Assembly: GCA_033283265.1 (NCBI GenBank)
Contig: JAWMQN010000001.1
Location: forward strand, 1,981,941-2,045,940
Origin: Mangrovimicrobium sp033283265
Lineage (GTDB): Bacteria; Pseudomonadota; Gammaproteobacteria; Pseudomonadales; Halieaceae
Direction: 5' to 3'
Length of the DNA: 64,000 bases
Positions 33,855 to 42,623 of the stretch are shown in pieces. The stretch's first letter is position 1. Each line of letters begins with the position of its first letter. Made by a program: the position numbers and the translations under genes. Under the pieces are notes generated by a model. The model saw only the letters and a list, made by a program, of their open reading frames with translations. It had not been told where the DNA came from and made no database searches.

Positions 33855-34619
33855 ATGCCGACCCCCCACCACGCCCACGCGCCCCCCGGCCTGCTCAAGG
33901 TCCTGATGGAACTGCGCGCGCTGCCGGAGTGCTACATGGGCTTTTCCGCCCTGCCCTTCTCCCGCTGCCTGCCGAAAGGCGACGGCCACCCGGTGCTGGT
34001 GCTGCCCGGCTTCATGGCCGACAAGGCCTCCACCCTGCACCTGCGCTGGCTGGTGGCGATGCTCGGCTACAAGGTCTACGACTGGCGCCAGGGGGTGAAC
34101 CTCGGCCCCGTCGGCCACATGGAACAGGCCATCATTCGTCGTATCGACGACATCACCGAGCGCAACGGGCGCAAGCCCACCCTGCTCGGCTGGAGCCTCG
34201 GCGGGGTCTACGCCCGGGTGATCGCCCACGAGGTGCCGGAAAAGCTGCGCTCGGTGATCACCCTCGGCTCGCCGGTGCGCTTTCCCCATCGCTCCACGGC
34301 CGACCGCCTCTACCAGCGCATGAGCGGCCAGCTGGAGCACCCGGAATTCCTGCAGAAAATCGCCCGCCCGCCCGCGGTGCCGGCAACTGCGATCTACTCG
34401 CGTTTCGACGGCATCGTGAACTGGCAGGCCTGCGTCACCGACACCTCCGCACAGGCGGAGAATATCCGCGTTTTCGGCAGCCACCTCGGGCTCGGCTACA
34501 ACCCGAAGGTGTTTTTCATCGTCGCCGACCGCCTCGCCCAGGAGGAAGACGAGTGGCGCCCCTTCAACTATGGCAGCGCCTCGTTCCGCATCATTACCCA
34601 GAAATTCGGCCACGCCTGA
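33855..34619 (+). CDS. Alpha/beta-hydrolase (lipase/esterase-like)
   Basis: 254 residues. The nucleophile elbow is GWSLGG (GxSxG) after KPTLLG; HPVLVLPGFMADKAST forms the oxyanion region; a late SHLGLGYNPK may carry the catalytic His. This resembles the triacylglycerol-lipase/PHB-depolymerase branch. It could hydrolyse an ester or lactone, for example products of the WS/DGAT protein at 2010-3458 (inference). ATG 33855 is chosen; a TTG at 33834 is possible. No signal peptide. Confidence 0.83.
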   Translation: MPTPHHAHAPPGLLKVLMELRALPECYMGFSALPFSRCLPKGDGHPVLVLPGFMADKASTLHLRWLVAMLGYKVYDWRQGVNLGPVGHMEQAIIRRIDDITERNGRKPTLLGWSLGGVYARVIAHEVPEKLRSVITLGSPVRFPHRSTADRLYQRMSGQLEHPEFLQKIARPPAVPATAIYSRFDGIVNWQACVTDTSAQAENIRVFGSHLGLGYNPKVFFIVADRLAQEEDEWRPFNYGSASFRIITQKFGHA

Positions 34620-34628
34620 GCGTCACAT

Positions 34629-34648
34629 GGCGCCGCGCCAGCGGCGCC
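34629..34648 (+). terminator. Hairpin after the alpha/beta-hydrolase gene
   Basis: Stem GGCGCCGC / GCGGCGCC (8 bp, loop GCCA) 9 bp after the stop codon. No T-run; it separates the catabolic region from the ectoine-type operon. Confidence 0.5.
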
Positions 34649-34728
34649 TGCGGGTTGTAATCCACGGGCGTTCGCACTAGGGTAAAGCCAGACCGACTGA
34701 AAATTCACCCTGGAGAGCGAGTAGTTAC

Positions 34729-35892
34729 ATGCAGGTGACCTGGTCGAGCATCCTCGACGAAGCCCTGACATTCCGCCACAACCTGCACCAACTTCCCGAG
34801 CTGACCTGGCAGGAGCAGAACACGGCTCAGCTCATCCGCAACGCGCTCGACCGACTCGATATCCCCTGGCGCAGCTGCGCCCGCCACGGCACCGTCGCCA
34901 CCCTCGCCCCCGCTGCCACCGGCAAGCACATCGCCCTGCGCGCGGACATCGACGCCCTGCCGATCGAGGAGGCGACCGGCCTCGACTACCAGTCCGCAAA
35001 CCCCGGCTGCATGCACGCCTGCGGCCACGACGGCCACACCGCCACGCTGTGGGCGGCGGCCGCCCTGCTCAAGCAGCGCGAGGCGGAGCTCCCCGGCCCG
35101 GTGTCGCTGCTGTTCCAGCCGGCGGAGGAAGGCGGCCACGGCGCCCGGGAGATGATCAGCGACGGCGCGCTGGAAGGGGTCGAGTTCATCTACGGCTGGC
35201 ACAACTGGCCGGCGATTCCCTTCGGCCAGGCCGCCTGCCCCGACGGCGCGGTCATGTCCGGCAATGGCACCTTCGAGATCAGCGTCAGCGGCCGCGGCGG
35301 CCACGCCAGCCAGCCCGAACTGTGCCGCAACCCGGTCACCGCCGCTGCGGCCATCGCGCTCAACCTGCAGCAGGTGATCGCCCAGCGCCTGGCGCCACAG
35401 GACGCCGCGGTCGTGGCGGTGACCAGCATCGACGCCCCCAGCGGCAGCACCACGATTCCGGACAGCGCCCGCCTCGCCGGCAGCATCCGCCTCGGCCGCC
35501 CGGGCCTGCGCGAACCGATCAACCGCCTGATCCGGCAGATCAGCGAGGACACCGCCCACAGTTACGGCGTCAGCGCAAATGTCGAGATCACCCCGCGCTA
35601 TGAGGCCACGGTGAACCACGCCGCTCCGGCCCGGGCCTACCGCGCAGCACTGGCCGCGGAGCTGGGGGAAACATGGCACGCCGACATCCCGCTGCCGATC
35701 ATGGCCTCGGAGGATTTCAGCTACTACCTCAACGAGATACCCGGGGCCTTCGCCCTGGTGGGCATGGCCCAGGGGGAGAGTTTCGGCATCCCCTGCCACA
35801 GCCCCCGCTACCAGTTCAACGATGCGCTCATCGCCCCGGTGGCGCGCACATTCTGTCGTCTTGCCGGCCTGCCTCCGCGGCGGATCGGTTGA
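34729..35892 (+). CDS. doeB2: M20 amidohydrolase, probable N-acetyl-diaminobutyrate deacetylase (DoeB2-like)
   Basis: 387-residue zinc/manganese M20D peptidase-type amidohydrolase. Metal-binding MHACGHDGH near residue 87, QPAEEGGHGA near 131 and ISVSGRGGHASQP in the lid domain are present. The general family removes acyl groups from amino acids (hippurate, IAA conjugates). Its assignment to ectoine breakdown comes from the three following genes, which match DoeD, DoeA and DoeC. TGGAGAG precedes the ATG. Confidence 0.7.
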   Translation: MQVTWSSILDEALTFRHNLHQLPELTWQEQNTAQLIRNALDRLDIPWRSCARHGTVATLAPAATGKHIALRADIDALPIEEATGLDYQSANPGCMHACGHDGHTATLWAAAALLKQREAELPGPVSLLFQPAEEGGHGAREMISDGALEGVEFIYGWHNWPAIPFGQAACPDGAVMSGNGTFEISVSGRGGHASQPELCRNPVTAAAAIALNLQQVIAQRLAPQDAAVVAVTSIDAPSGSTTIPDSARLAGSIRLGRPGLREPINRLIRQISEDTAHSYGVSANVEITPRYEATVNHAAPARAYRAALAAELGETWHADIPLPIMASEDFSYYLNEIPGAFALVGMAQGESFGIPCHSPRYQFNDALIAPVARTFCRLAGLPPRRIG

Positions 35893-35950
35893 ACAATCGC
35901 GGCGTGATCCGGTCAAGACCATTACGCCCCGAATCAAATGCCGGTTGGTG

Positions 35951-35962
35951 ACCCCGCGGGGT
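35951..35962. promoter_or_regulatory. 12-bp perfect palindrome upstream of the transaminase gene
   Basis: ACCCCGCGGGGT lies in the 149-bp gap between the deacetylase and the transaminase genes, inside a GTG...CAC frame. It could be an operator or a small hairpin. It is unlike the CAAnCnnnnTTG sites, consistent with separate control. Confidence 0.4.
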
Positions 35963-36041
35963 AAGCACATAAATAGCCGGTTTTTACAGGCCCGCCTCGC
36001 GATCCGGGCTGCTAACGCACGCAATGTGTAAGGAGTAGGTA

Positions 36042-37277
36042 ATGAAAGTTTTCGAACAGTGGGAATCCGAGATCCGCGGTTACGTGCGCAGCTACCCGAC
36101 GGTTTTCGACACGGCCTCCAACGCCACCATGGTGGACCAGCAGGGGCGCTCCTATATCGACTTTTTCGCCGGCGCCGGGGTGCTCAACTTCGGCCACAAC
36201 AACCCGGCGATGAAACAGGCGATCATCAGTTACATCGAGCGCGACGGCATCACCCACACCCTGGACATGGCGAGCAGTGCCAAGGAGGAATTCCTCCAGG
36301 CCTTCGCCGACACTGTGCTCAAACCGCGCGACATGCACTACCGGATGCAGTTCATGGGGCCCACCGGCACCAACGCCGTGGAGGCGGCGCTGAAGCTGGC
36401 CCGGCGGGTGACCGGGCGCACCAACATCGCCGCCTTCACCCAGGGTTTCCACGGCATGACCCTGGGCTCGCTGGCCTGCACCGCCAACAAGGTCTTCCGC
36501 AACGCCGCCGGCGTGCCGCTGAACAACGTGGTACACGCCCACTACGAGGGCGCGGATACCGCCGCCTCGCTGGCCGCCCTGCGCGCCGACTTCGAGAATC
36601 CCTCCAGCGGCATCGACCCGCCGGCGGCCTTCATCGTCGAGACCATCCAGGCCGAGGGCGGTGTGCGCATCGCCAGCGCGCAGTGGCTCAGGGGCGTGCA
36701 GGATCTCGCCCACGACCTCGGCGCGCTGTTCATCATCGACGACATCCAGGTCGGCTGCGGCCGCACCGGCAACTATTTCAGCTTCGACGGCATGGGCCTG
36801 GAACCGGACATCGTCACCCTGGCCAAGGGTATCGGCGGCTTCGGCACGCCGATGGCCATGAACCTGGTGAAACCCGAACACGACGCCAGGTGGCTGCCCG
36901 GGGAACACACCGGCACCTTCCGCGGGCAGAACCTGTCCTTCGTCGCCGGGCGCGAGGCCCTGCGCTATTTCGAGAATGACGAACTGAACGCGCAGACCCG
37001 CGCCCGGGAGGCCACGGTGAACAGCGCGCTGCGCGCCCTCGGCGACTTCCCGGTGCGCAGCAAGGGCCTGATCCACGGTCTCGACGTCGGCGACGGCGCC
37101 CTGTCCAAGGCGATCGCCCGCGAGTGTTTCGACCACGGCCTGATCGTCGGCCCCTGCGGTGTCAGCGGCGGCGTCTTGAAACTGATCCCGCCGCTGACCA
37201 TTGGCGATGCGGAACTGGCGCAGGGACTGGAGATTTTCGCCGCCGCCGTGAACACCCAGCTGGAGGCCGCAGCATGA
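36042..37277 (+). CDS. doeD: Class III transaminase, EctB/DoeD-like (diaminobutyrate:2-oxoglutarate)
   Basis: 411 residues, strongly EctB-like: MKVFEQWESEIRGYVRSYPTVF, YIDFFAGAGVLNFGHNNP, GPTGTNAVEAALKLAR, FHGMTLGSLA, IIDDIQVGCGRTG, and PLP lysine in LAKGIGG. It would convert 2,4-diaminobutyrate to aspartate semialdehyde (or the reverse). ectA and ectC are absent and a hydrolase and aldehyde dehydrogenase follow, so catabolism (DoeD) is favoured over synthesis. AAGGAG precedes the ATG. Its stop overlaps the next start (ATGA). Confidence 0.8.
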   Translation: MKVFEQWESEIRGYVRSYPTVFDTASNATMVDQQGRSYIDFFAGAGVLNFGHNNPAMKQAIISYIERDGITHTLDMASSAKEEFLQAFADTVLKPRDMHYRMQFMGPTGTNAVEAALKLARRVTGRTNIAAFTQGFHGMTLGSLACTANKVFRNAAGVPLNNVVHAHYEGADTAASLAALRADFENPSSGIDPPAAFIVETIQAEGGVRIASAQWLRGVQDLAHDLGALFIIDDIQVGCGRTGNYFSFDGMGLEPDIVTLAKGIGGFGTPMAMNLVKPEHDARWLPGEHTGTFRGQNLSFVAGREALRYFENDELNAQTRAREATVNSALRALGDFPVRSKGLIHGLDVGDGALSKAIARECFDHGLIVGPCGVSGGVLKLIPPLTIGDAELAQGLEIFAAAVNTQLEAAA

Positions 37278-38527
37278 TTGAACGCGATGACATGACCTTT
37301 CCCTTCGCCGAGTACCAGCGGCGTATCGACGAACTGCGCCGGCGCATGGCCCAGCGACTGATGGATGCGGTGATCATCACCGACCCGGAAAACCTGATGT
37401 ACCTCACCGACTACCAGACCACCGGTTACTCCTTCTTCCAGGCCCTGGTGGTGCCGCTGGAAGACGAGCCCTTCATGGTCACGCGGAAGCTGGAGGAGTC
37501 CAACGTCCACGCCCGCACCTGGGTGGAGCGAACCCGGCCCTACCCGGACACCGGCGACGCGGTGCAGATGCTGGTGGAATCCCTGCGCGAGTTCGGCCTG
37601 TCCAGCAAGGTCCTCGGCTACGAGCGCAACAGCTACTTCCTGCCCGCCTATCACCAGGACCAGATCCACACCACCTTCACCGACGGCCGGCTGATGGACT
37701 GCTTCGGCATCGTCGAGGAGGGCCGCGCGACCAAGTCCCAGGTGGAAATCGAGGTGATGCGCAAGGCCGCGGTGGCGGCCAGGGCCGGCATGCTGGCGGG
37801 GCTGGACGCGGTGCAGCCCGGCGTGACCGAGAACGAGATCGGCGCCGCCATCTGCGAGGCGATGTTCCGCGCCGGCGGCGAGGTGCCCGCGGTGATGCCC
37901 TACGTCACCTCCGGGCCGCGGACGATGATCGGCCACGCCACCTGGGAGGGGCGTAGCGTGCAACCCGGCGAGCACGTCTTCCTCGAGGTCGGCGGCTGCT
38001 ACCGCCGCTACCACACCGCGCTGATGCGCACCGCCATCTGCGGCGAGATGAACGACGCCATGCACAAGGCCCAGGACATCATGAAGCACGCCCTGCAGCG
38101 GGTGCGCGAGGAACTGCGCCCGGGGCTTACCGTCTCCGATGTCGACAACCTGGTGCGCACCATCATCACCGACAACGACGTCGACGCGCGGCTGATCACC
38201 CGCTCCGGCTACTCCATCGGCATCGCCTTCCCGCCGAGCTGGGACGAGGGCTACATCATCAGCCTCAAGCAGGGCGACAGCCGGGTGCTGCAGGCGGGCA
38301 ACACCTTCCATGTCATCCCCTGGATGTGGGCCGTCGAGGGCAACAAGACCTGCGGCATCTCCGACACCTTCTACATCACCGAGAACGGCTGCGGCTCCTT
38401 CTTCGAGGACGTGGAGCAGGATTTCGTGATCAAGAAGGACACGCCGGCCGCCAGCAAGCCGGGGCTTGTCGCCGTGGGCGGCGAAGGCAAATCCGACAGC
38501 AACCCATCCGGCAAGAAGGAGGCCTGA
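37274..38527 (+). CDS. doeA: M24-family ectoine hydrolase (DoeA-like)
   Basis: 417-residue pita-bread (creatinase/Xaa-Pro-peptidase) fold: N-terminal domain with DAVIITDPENLMYLTDYQTTGY, catalytic domain with GIGAFP-like block GYSIGIAFPPSWDE and HVIPWMWAVEG. DoeA opens the ectoine ring to acetyl-diaminobutyrate. The assignment follows from its neighbours and this motif; a general creatinase/prolidase is the alternative. Translation is coupled to the transaminase gene. The C-terminal ~25 residues are Lys/Ser/Gly-rich. Confidence 0.75.
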   Translation: MIERDDMTFPFAEYQRRIDELRRRMAQRLMDAVIITDPENLMYLTDYQTTGYSFFQALVVPLEDEPFMVTRKLEESNVHARTWVERTRPYPDTGDAVQMLVESLREFGLSSKVLGYERNSYFLPAYHQDQIHTTFTDGRLMDCFGIVEEGRATKSQVEIEVMRKAAVAARAGMLAGLDAVQPGVTENEIGAAICEAMFRAGGEVPAVMPYVTSGPRTMIGHATWEGRSVQPGEHVFLEVGGCYRRYHTALMRTAICGEMNDAMHKAQDIMKHALQRVREELRPGLTVSDVDNLVRTIITDNDVDARLITRSGYSIGIAFPPSWDEGYIISLKQGDSRVLQAGNTFHVIPWMWAVEGNKTCGISDTFYITENGCGSFFEDVEQDFVIKKDTPAASKPGLVAVGGEGKSDSNPSGKKEA

Positions 38528-38531
38528 GAGC

Positions 38532-39911
38532 GTGTTACAGGCAATCAACCCGACCACCGGTGCGGCCCTGGCCGCCCACCCCGCCCTCGAGGCCAGCGAA
38601 CTCAACCTGCGCATGGAGGCCGCGGCGGCGGCATTCAGGAGCTGGCGTGAACAGGACTTCGCGGCGCGCGCCGCGGTGCTCGGCGCAGTGGCCGAGCGCA
38701 TGGCCGGGGACGAGGAGCGCCTCGCCCTGCTGATGACCGACGAGATGGGCAAGCCGATCAGGGAGGCCCGCGCCGAGGTGCAGAAAGCCGCCTGGTGCGC
38801 CCGCCACTACGCCGAGCACGCCGAGCAGTACCTGGCGCCCATCGACCTGCCCTCGGACGCCAGCCACAGTTACGTGCAGCACCTGCCGCTGGGGCCGGTG
38901 CTCGGCATCCTGCCCTGGAACGCGCCCTTCTGGCTGGCCTTCCGCTTCTGCGCCCCGGCGCTGATGGCGGGCAATACCTGCCTGATGAAACACGACCCCC
39001 ACGTGCCCGGCTGCGCCGAGGCCATCGCCGGGCTGTTCGTCGAGGCCGGCGCGCCGGCCAATATCCTGCAGAACCTGCCGCTGGAGAACCCGGCGGTGGA
39101 GGCGGCCATCCGCCACCCGGTGGTGCAGGCGGTCTCCTTCACCGGGTCGAGCGCGGCGGGGGCGCGGGTGGCGGCGATCGCCGCCGCGGAGATCAAGCCG
39201 GTGGTGCTGGAACTGGGCGGCTCGGACCCGGCCATCGTGCTCGCCGATGCCGACCTCGACCGGGCGGCGGACACCCTCACCCTCTCCCGCACCATCAACG
39301 CCGGGCAGTCCTGCATCGCCGCCAAGCGGATCATCGTCGAGGCGCCGGTCTACGAGGCCTTCACGGAGAAACTGCGCCAGCGCCTGGCCGCGCTGACCAT
39401 CGGCGACCCACGCGACGAGAGCAGGCAGATCGGCCCCATCGCCAGGCCCGACCTGCGCGACGGCCTCGCCCGCCAGGTGGCGGGCACCATCGCCGCCGGC
39501 GCCCGCTGCCTGCTCGGCGGCGAGCCGCTGGCCGGCCCCGGCTACTTCTACCCGGTGACCCTGCTGGCGGACGTGACCAACACCATGCCCGCCTGCCGCG
39601 AGGAGACTTTCGGCCCGGTGGCGGTGGTGATGCGCGCGGAAGACCTGGAGGAGGCGATCGACATCGCCAACGACAGCGAGTACGGCCTCGCCGCCGCCCT
39701 GTGGACGGCGCCCGAGCGGGCCGAGGCGCTGGCGGCGGAGGTCTCGCGCAGGATCGAGGCCGGCCAGCTGGCGGTGAACGGCATCGTCAAGACCGACCCG
39801 CGCCTGCCCAGCGGCGGCATCAAGCGCTCCGGGCTGGGCCGGGAGCTGGGGCCCCACGGCATCCTGGAGTTCGTCAACGCCCAGCAGGTATGGGTGGGGC
39901 CGGCCCGCTGA
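38532..39911 (+). CDS. doeC: NAD(P)-dependent aldehyde dehydrogenase (DoeC-like)
   Basis: 459 residues of the succinate-semialdehyde/aldehyde dehydrogenase family. Catalytic Cys261 in GQSCIAAKR and Glu227 in VLELGGSDP; FTGSSAAG cofactor block. In the ectoine route this step oxidises aspartate semialdehyde to aspartate. GTG 38532 is taken as start because AAGGAGG lies 9 bp upstream and the N-terminus LQAINPTTG is family-typical. Last gene of the operon. Confidence 0.8.
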   Translation: MLQAINPTTGAALAAHPALEASELNLRMEAAAAAFRSWREQDFAARAAVLGAVAERMAGDEERLALLMTDEMGKPIREARAEVQKAAWCARHYAEHAEQYLAPIDLPSDASHSYVQHLPLGPVLGILPWNAPFWLAFRFCAPALMAGNTCLMKHDPHVPGCAEAIAGLFVEAGAPANILQNLPLENPAVEAAIRHPVVQAVSFTGSSAAGARVAAIAAAEIKPVVLELGGSDPAIVLADADLDRAADTLTLSRTINAGQSCIAAKRIIVEAPVYEAFTEKLRQRLAALTIGDPRDESRQIGPIARPDLRDGLARQVAGTIAAGARCLLGGEPLAGPGYFYPVTLLADVTNTMPACREETFGPVAVVMRAEDLEEAIDIANDSEYGLAAALWTAPERAEALAAEVSRRIEAGQLAVNGIVKTDPRLPSGGIKRSGLGRELGPHGILEFVNAQQVWVGPAR

Positions 39912-39917
39912 GCCGGC

Positions 39918-42281
39918 CTAGAACATGAGGCTGAAGTCGATGCCGTAGACCCGCTCTTCCATGTAGTTGGCAGTCACTGCCGCGGTCAGGTTGAGGGAGT
40001 AGATGGGATCGTCGTTGTCGGTGAGGTTGCGGCCCCACAGGGCGACTTCCGCCTGGAAGTCACCCAGCTGGATCTGCCGCAGGGCGAGTCGCGAATTGAC
40101 CATCCAGCCGGCGTCGCTGGTCTCGAGGATGCCGTACTCGGGCACCGCCGCCGAGCGCGCCGGGTTGGGGTCGAAGCGCAGCTCGTCGCGCCAGATGCCG
40201 GTGATGTTGAAAAACACGTAGGCGTCATTGAACAGCGGCGCGCTCTCGTAGGTGGCGGAGAGGTTGCCGTTCCACTCCGGGCTGCGCGCCGGCAGGTAGG
40301 TGCCGCCGTAGACCGGCACGCCGACCGAGAAGGCGTTGACGTCGCTGAACCTGGTGAACTTGTCATCCACGTAGCCGAGCACCATGCCGAGGGTCAGGCC
40401 GTCGAGGGGCAGCGCGGTCAGCTCCAGCTCCACCCCGCGGGATTCCTGGTCGCCGCCGAGAGGCACGATCAGCGTGCCGTAGTTGCGCAGCTCCGCCGCC
40501 AGTTCCGGCTCGAAGTCCTCGATGGCGTTGGCGACGATGGTGCCGGAGGACGGGTTCTGCGGGTTCTCGTAGGTCACGTCGAACAGCGCGATGTTGCTGC
40601 GCAGGCGGCCGTTGAGGAAGTCGGCCTTGACGCCCAGTTCGAGTGACAGGGCCTCCTCCTTGTCGAACACCTGCGGGCCGATTTTGCCGCCGGGCACGTA
40701 GCCGGTGGAGTACTTGCCGTAGAGCAGGATGTCCTCGGACAGTGCGTAGTTCACCCCCAACAGGTAGGTGCTCTGCGTGTCGTCGTAGTCGAACACCGTG
40801 TCATTGTAATCCGGGCGGGTGCCATTGCGGACGATGGTCTGGCGCTCGTCAGCGGTCCAGCGGTAACCGAGGATGAGGTCGATGTCCTCGGTGACATGGA
40901 ACTCGGCCTGGGCGTAGGCGGCGTAGGACTCGGTGTCGACGAAATAGCGCGACTCGTTGCCCGCATTGACGATGTAGCCCCTGTCACCCGGGAAGAACAG
41001 CTGGTTGGCCACCGTGCCGGCGGTGTTGGGCGGCCCTACCTTGTCGTCCTGCTCGTAGTAGAGCAGGCCGGTGGTCAGGGTGAGGAAGTCCGACTCGTAG
41101 TTGAGCTGGGTCTCGTTGCTGAACTGGTCGCCCTGGGACCAGGCGTTGGAGCAGACCAGGCAGAAGCCGAGTCCGCCGGGCAACTGCACCCCGCTGAGGC
41201 CGCTGATGTCCGAGGGCTGCCAGACCTCGGCCTTGCGGTAGGCGGTGACATTCTTCAGCGAGAAGTCGTCGTTGATCTCCCACAGCGCCACCAGGCTGTG
41301 GCCGAAGACTTCCTGGTCGCGCTCGACGGAATAGGCGTCGAGCACCTTGTCGGGCCGCTTGACCGAGGGGTAGGTGATGATCGAGCGGACCTCGTCGGCA
41401 TTCGCCGCCGCGGCGAACAGCGGGTCGAGCTGGGAGGTCACCGAGCTCAGCACCTGCGCATCCGGCGTGCCGGTGTCGGTACTGGTGTCGTACTTGTAGG
41501 TCATCTTGAAGCTGTCGTTGGGCTCGAAGGCCAGGGCGATGAACAGGGACTCGGTGTCCGTATCGCGCAGGCGTTTCGGCGACTCGTCCACGCCGAAACC
41601 GAAGGCGGTGCGATCCCACTTCACCCCCGATGCCAGGGTTTCCACGTCGCCGTCGCGCTCCTCGGTGACATAGCTGAGATAGGCGCTGAAGGGTCCCCAG
41701 GTGGGTGAATCCACCGTGGTGCGGCTGCGGAAGTGGTTGTTGCTGCCAAAGCCGAGGTCCTGGCGGAAGCCGAACTCTCCGTCCGGGTCGCGGGTGGTGA
41801 TGCTGACCGCGCCGGCGGTCGCGCTGCGCCCGAACAGGGTGCCCTGCGGGCCGCGCAGCACCTCGATGCGGGTGATGTCCGGCAGCTGGAACATGGTGCC
41901 GCGGGCAGAGCCGATATAGACGTCGTCGAGGTAGATCGACACCTGCTTGTCGGCCCCGGCCACCAGGCCGGTACTGGTGCGCCCGCGCACGGTGAACTCG
42001 GGAATGTTGGTGCCGCCGGCAGTGGGCCGGACCAGCGCATTGGGCGCCAGGCCGCTGATGTCCTCGATGCTGAAGACCCGGTTGGCCTGGAGGACGTCCT
42101 CGCTCAGCGCGGTAACCGCAATCGGCACATCCTGGATACTCTGCGCCCGCTTCTGGGCGGTGACGATGATTTCCTCGAGCGCGGTGACCTGGCCGTGGGC
42201 CTCAGGGGCGTGCCACGGGCCGTAGGCGCTCAACAGGGCTGCGCCGATGAGCGTCGAGACGGAGGGACGTATCGCTATCAT
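39918..42281 (-). CDS. TonB-dependent outer-membrane receptor (2 of 2)
   Basis: 787 residues with a signal peptide (MIAIRPSVSTLIGAALLSAYG...AHGQ), TonB-box/plug LEEIIVTAQKRAQSIQDVPIAV, a plug to ~150 and a barrel ending YGIDFSLMF with terminal Phe. AGGAG lies 9 bp before the ATG. It is convergent with the ectoine-type operon (6 bp apart) and upstream-tandem to an MDR gene, so its ligand cannot be inferred from operon membership. Both receptors have the VTAxKR plug start common in marine Cellvibrionales. Confidence 0.92.
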   Translation of the reverse strand: MIAIRPSVSTLIGAALLSAYGPWHAPEAHGQVTALEEIIVTAQKRAQSIQDVPIAVTALSEDVLQANRVFSIEDISGLAPNALVRPTAGGTNIPEFTVRGRTSTGLVAGADKQVSIYLDDVYIGSARGTMFQLPDITRIEVLRGPQGTLFGRSATAGAVSITTRDPDGEFGFRQDLGFGSNNHFRSRTTVDSPTWGPFSAYLSYVTEERDGDVETLASGVKWDRTAFGFGVDESPKRLRDTDTESLFIALAFEPNDSFKMTYKYDTSTDTGTPDAQVLSSVTSQLDPLFAAAANADEVRSIITYPSVKRPDKVLDAYSVERDQEVFGHSLVALWEINDDFSLKNVTAYRKAEVWQPSDISGLSGVQLPGGLGFCLVCSNAWSQGDQFSNETQLNYESDFLTLTTGLLYYEQDDKVGPPNTAGTVANQLFFPGDRGYIVNAGNESRYFVDTESYAAYAQAEFHVTEDIDLILGYRWTADERQTIVRNGTRPDYNDTVFDYDDTQSTYLLGVNYALSEDILLYGKYSTGYVPGGKIGPQVFDKEEALSLELGVKADFLNGRLRSNIALFDVTYENPQNPSSGTIVANAIEDFEPELAAELRNYGTLIVPLGGDQESRGVELELTALPLDGLTLGMVLGYVDDKFTRFSDVNAFSVGVPVYGGTYLPARSPEWNGNLSATYESAPLFNDAYVFFNITGIWRDELRFDPNPARSAAVPEYGILETSDAGWMVNSRLALRQIQLGDFQAEVALWGRNLTDNDDPIYSLNLTAAVTANYMEERVYGIDFSLMF

Positions 42282-42623
42282 TATTATCTCCTGCTGTTTT
42301 CTGCGGACTGGAACATTCAGGCAGAGCAGTCGATGTCGGGCGCACGGGGTGCGTTCGCGTCTGGCGGACAGTGGGCAACAGGTGAGGATGACGTCGTGCG
42401 GGAACGCAGGGCGCTCGGAGAAGACGTTGCGGGTGCGACTTTGCGGAGATGTCGCTACTGCCGTTCACCGTGAAGATGGAGACACAAACCGACATAACTG
42501 ACCAATTATTATTTTCAGCCAGAGTATCCCACGCCTGTCACCGGCGCAAGAAAGAATCAGACGGCGGCGGGTGTCGTCGCCCGCCCCGGCCGCCGGGCCC
42601 GGCTGGCGAGCCCGGGGGCGGGT
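42282..42623. other. 342-bp non-coding gap
   Basis: The gap between the TonB receptor start and the end of the MDR gene. The right 80 bp are extremely GC-rich with overlapping short inverted repeats, probably ending transcription of the leftward MDR gene. No CAAnCnnnnTTG-type core and no convincing gene were seen. Confidence 0.5.

Noticed and set aside
1..34620. Assignment of the catabolic region to steroid degradation.
   Set aside because: No ring-cleavage dioxygenase (HsaC/TesB), meta-cleavage hydrolase or clear KshA/KshB pair was found; family resemblance alone does not fix the substrate.
34729..39911. Ectoine biosynthesis.
   Set aside because: Only the EctB-like step is present; ectA and ectC are missing and hydrolase and dehydrogenase partners indicate breakdown.
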